Of a stretch of DNA of 8,881 bases, positions 7,011-8,881 are shown in pieces (position 1 is the stretch's first letter; every line of letters begins with the position of its first letter). The stretch is taken from the NCBI GenBank assembly GCA_947176975.1, contig CAMWSW010000032.1:1-8881 (forward strand). Direction: 5' to 3'. The position numbers and the translations under genes are program-made. The notes under the pieces were generated by a model. The model was not told the DNA's origin. It saw only the letters and a program-made list of their open reading frames with translations, and did not search any database. This DNA is from an uncultured Clostridia bacterium. Lineage in GTDB: Bacteria; Bacillota; Clostridia; Christensenellales; UBA3700.

Positions 7011-7343
7011 ATGGAACAAAAAATTTATTCTTATATGCTATCTATAGGATTGCGCCCAAAATGCTCGGGATACAAATACATTTTTGACCTTGTCAAGATG
7101 CAAATTTGCGGAGACGTTATTTTGCCTCTTAAGCTTAACGGATACGAAGTATTGGCAAAAAAATACGGCAAATCCGTATGCGCCATTGACAAAAATATTC
7201 AAAACTGTATATCAAAAGCCTGGTTAGACGGAGACGTAGACGACCTGTATAAAGAATTCGGCAACACAATTGATTTCGACAAAGGCAAACCCACGTCCAA
7301 ACAACTTATAATGCATATCTGCGACAGAATCACTTCAATCTAA
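7011..7343 (+). CDS. Orphan Spo0A C-terminal-domain DNA-binding protein
   Basis: A 110-residue protein that is essentially only the DNA-binding effector domain of Spo0A, the master regulator of sporulation, with no phosphoacceptor receiver. Aligned by eye with Bacillus Spo0A it keeps the IG...GY start (SIGLRPKCSGYKYIFDLV, 11-28), the A-KK segment before the helix-turn-helix, the AW.DGDVD stretch (70-77), the F..T turn and the DKGKPT motif (90-95) near the end. The recognition-helix region reads CAIDKNIQNCI where Spo0A has RVERAIRHAI, so several positions expected to touch DNA differ. An in-frame TGA two codons upstream excludes a longer form; ATG 7011 has no Shine-Dalgarno. It lies on the opposite strand to its long-established neighbours, divergent from the carboxypeptidase and 65 bases ahead of a membrane-protein gene. 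It presumably binds DNA without phosphorylation control; its targets are unknown. Confidence 0.82.
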   Translation: MEQKIYSYMLSIGLRPKCSGYKYIFDLVKMQICGDVILPLKLNGYEVLAKKYGKSVCAIDKNIQNCISKAWLDGDVDDLYKEFGNTIDFDKGKPTSKQLIMHICDRITSI

Positions 7344-7348
7344 AATTT

Positions 7349-7380
7349 TTGTCATATATTGTCGGTATAGTAAATATAAT
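7349..7380 (+). promoter_or_regulatory. Tandem TTGTC elements and TATAAT upstream of the membrane-protein gene
   Basis: Two TTGTC elements (7349-7353 and 7359-7363) lie exactly 10 bp apart, followed by a perfect TATAAT at 7375-7380. In the Spo0A-box frame they read TTTGTCATA and ATTGTCGGT, 7 of 9 and 6 of 9 matches to TTTGTCGAA. The first, TTGTCA, is a fair -35 hexamer but 20 bases from the -10, too far for an ordinary sigma-A promoter. The arrangement suggests an activator-dependent promoter; this is an inference from short motifs. Confidence 0.35.
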
Positions 7381-7408
7381 TTAATATAAATCACAAAAAG
7401 GCAATAAT

Positions 7409-8017
7409 ATGGCTCAAATTAAAAAATTCAAACTCAATAAGGGCGTAGCTACCCCCTATATCAAAAACTTCTTTAGAGACAACAAATTATTTTTGATTAC
7501 TTTCTTTGGACTATATATTGCAGTATTCGCAATATCCATATTCATCGTATTAAATTATCAGAATCAACTTTCGCACAATAATTATTATCAAATGTTGCTT
7601 GAGGGTGAGTACAGTTATTTTAAAGTAACATTGCAATATCTATTGTTTAATCTTCTCTTCGCATTTTGCGCGATGATCACGTACCACAAAAGATACGCTT
7701 TTGCGCTTATGTATTTCGTCGTAACCTTTATTGCTTACCGACTTGCCGTAAATATAATAGGCTGTTGGCAATACAACCTCTTTATAAATATCCTCAACGC
7801 AGTATTATTTTATTTTATTATCAATACAATGTACGTCATTACGATAGTATTGATAGTATGTCACATCAACTCTCACTATCTATACTGCGTCGATAGATGC
7901 CCCGCAACTTTGAAAAACATATTCAAATTTTCGCTGATAACGACGATTATTACTTCCATTTGCATAATAATCTGCACGGTAGTGTTGCCGTTGATACTTT
8001 GTAAAATTTTGTTCTAA
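7409..8017 (+). CDS. Multi-pass membrane protein of unknown function
   Basis: A 202-residue integral membrane protein I do not recognise with confidence. A basic N-terminus (MAQIKKFKLNK) precedes about five hydrophobic segments: roughly 27-50, 74-92, 96-117, 124-152 (long enough for two) and 171-201. A short polar loop follows the first segment, and a loop with HINSHYLYCVDRCPAT (152-167) carries two nearby cysteines and two histidines. It contains no transporter or enzyme motif that I can see. Length and layout are loosely like the SpoIIM (DUF95) sporulation protein, but the glycine-rich motifs of that family are missing, so this is only a suggestion. The ATG at 7409 has a modest AAGG upstream. 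It is the second gene after the Spo0A-like regulator on the same strand and may be controlled by it. No clear terminator follows; the 54 bases to the rny terminator hold only a weak imperfect hairpin. Confidence 0.7.
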   Translation: MAQIKKFKLNKGVATPYIKNFFRDNKLFLITFFGLYIAVFAISIFIVLNYQNQLSHNNYYQMLLEGEYSYFKVTLQYLLFNLLFAFCAMITYHKRYAFALMYFVVTFIAYRLAVNIIGCWQYNLFINILNAVLFYFIINTMYVITIVLIVCHINSHYLYCVDRCPATLKNIFKFSLITTIITSICIIICTVVLPLILCKILF

Positions 8018-8071
8018 AGCTGAAAGAGCACATTTAAGATTTAACTAACCTCTCTTTAAGCCGAACAGAAT

Positions 8072-8099
8072 AAAAAAAGGAGCACCTTTTGATGCTCCT
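8072..8099 (-). terminator. Rho-independent terminator of rny
   Basis: On the minus strand a 9-bp stem (8091-8099 with 8078-8086, one wobble, AAAA loop) is followed by a run of U (8072-8077), nine bases after the rny stop codon. It sits in the gap between the convergent membrane-protein gene and rny. The plus strand lacks a U-run at this hairpin, so it probably does not serve the membrane-protein gene efficiently. Confidence 0.9.
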
Positions 8100-8108
8100 C
8101 TTAAACAA

Positions 8109-8881
8109 TTATTTCGCGTATTCAACTTGTCTAACTTCTCTGATGACGTTGACTTTGATTTGACCGGGATACTCGAGTTCCGCTTCGATCTTCTTGGCAA
8201 TTTCTTTTGCCATAAAGGTCGTTGCTTCGTCGTTGACCACTTCAGGTTTGACAATTACTCTTATCTCTCTGCCCGCCTGTATTGCATACGACTGTTCTAC
8301 ACCTTCAAAGGAATTTGCAACTCCCTCAAGTTTCTCAAGTCTCTTGACATAGTTCTCAAGCGATTCTCTTCTTGCTCCGGGTCTTGCTCCCGATATCGAG
8401 TCAGCCGCTTGAACTATAATAGCTTCCAAAGTTTGCGGTTCTACGTCGCCGTGGTGCGCTTCGATTGCATGAATTACGTTGCGTTGTTCTTTGAACTTCT
8501 TTGCAATGTCTACGCCAATTGTTACGTGCGTTCCCTCGACTTCATGATCGACTGCTTTACCTATATCGTGCAACAAGCCTGCTCTCTTGGCAACTTTTAC
8601 ATCAGCCCCCAATTCCGCAGCCATCATTCCCGCCAAATAACTTACTTCCAAAGAGTGCTTAAGCACGTTTTGTCCGTAACTCGTGCGGAATTTCAATCTG
8701 CCGAGCAACTTGATAATTTCCGGATGCAAGCCGTATACGTTTGCTTCGAAAGCTGCGTTTTCGCCCGCTTCTTTCATTTGCTGCTCTATCTCTCTCTTGA
8801 CTTTATCGACAGTCTCTTCAATCTTTGCGGGATGTATTCTACCATCCGAGACCAATCTCTCGATAGTCAACTTTGCAATCT
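8109..8881 (-). CDS. rny: Ribonuclease Y, C-terminal half (partial at the window edge)
   Basis: RNase Y is the membrane-anchored endoribonuclease that starts mRNA decay in many Bacillota. About 256 residues are in the window and the frame stays open to the right edge, so the N-terminal membrane anchor, coiled coil and most of the KH domain lie outside. Visible are the end of the KH domain ([12 protein letters not shown]), the conserved [21 protein letters not shown] region, the HD-domain metal motif in [16 protein letters not shown], a second histidine pair in AHHGD, the [11 protein letters not shown] motif, and the family C-terminus ending VEYAK. Similarity to Bacillus RNase Y is very high by eye. 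A TTG near 8870 is inside the conserved domain and is not a start. The gene ends in its own terminator. Confidence 0.97.
   Translation of the reverse strand, partial: IAKLTIERLVSDGRIHPAKIEETVDKVKREIEQQMKEAGENAAFEANVYGLHPEIIKLLGRLKFRTSYGQNVLKHSLEVSYLAGMMAAELGADVKVAKRAGLLHDIGKAVDHEVEGTHVTIGVDIAKKFKEQRNVIHAIEAHHGDVEPQTLEAIIVQAADSISGARPGARRESLENYVKRLEKLEGVANSFEGVEQSYAIQAGREIRVIVKPEVVNDEATTFMAKEIAKKIEAELEYPGQIKVNVIREVRQVEYAK

Noticed and set aside
8019..8061. Imperfect hairpin after the membrane-protein gene as its terminator
   Set aside because: The arms pair over 9 of 10 positions but enclose a loop of over 20 bases and no U-run follows, so it is too weak to call.

Overview
The window looks like the chromosome of a low-GC, AT-rich, spore-forming Bacillota, most likely an uncultured clostridial lineage. 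The reasons are the condensin-type ScpA/ScpB pair, a GerW (YtfJ) spore protein, RNase Y, a Spo0A-type DNA-binding domain, Gram-positive style Shine-Dalgarno sequences (AGGAG, GGAGG) and clear TTGACA/TATAAT-like promoters. Species cannot be read from the sequence.

Layout, from high to low coordinates (most genes are on the minus strand). (1) 8109-8881: the C-terminal half of RNase Y, running off the right edge, ended by a strong terminator (8072-8099). (2) 7011-8017: a small plus-strand island of two genes, a 110-residue protein that is only a Spo0A C-terminal DNA-binding domain, and a 202-residue multi-pass membrane protein. The gap between them holds two TTGTC elements 10 bp apart ahead of a TATAAT. 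(3) 5728-6900: a secreted D-alanyl-D-alanine carboxypeptidase, minus strand, with its own promoter and a hairpin terminator. (4) 57-5527: a minus-strand cluster from a near-consensus promoter at 5589-5617: M50 site-2-type protease, scpA, scpB, a DUF2953-like membrane protein, gerW, a second D-Ala-D-Ala carboxypeptidase and the pseudouridine synthase rluB, closed by a terminator at 24-53. A terminator-like hairpin between scpB and the DUF2953-like gene probably splits the cluster into a housekeeping part (protease, scpA, scpB) and a sporulation/late part.

The cluster links chromosome condensation and segregation (ScpAB with SMC), cell-wall or cortex peptidoglycan trimming (two penicillin-binding carboxypeptidases), spore germination (GerW) and rRNA modification (RluB). 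This is the familiar scpAB-to-rluB neighbourhood of spore formers, but without spmA and spmB, which usually sit between the carboxypeptidase and rluB. Here those two genes instead overlap by 71 bp.

Most of the window is conventional. The part least explained by known annotation is the plus-strand pair: an orphan Spo0A-like DNA-binding domain with no receiver, followed by a membrane protein whose upstream region resembles a Spo0A-type target. No tRNA, rRNA, CRISPR array, insertion sequence or phage gene was seen, and no gene-free stretch exceeds 300 bases.
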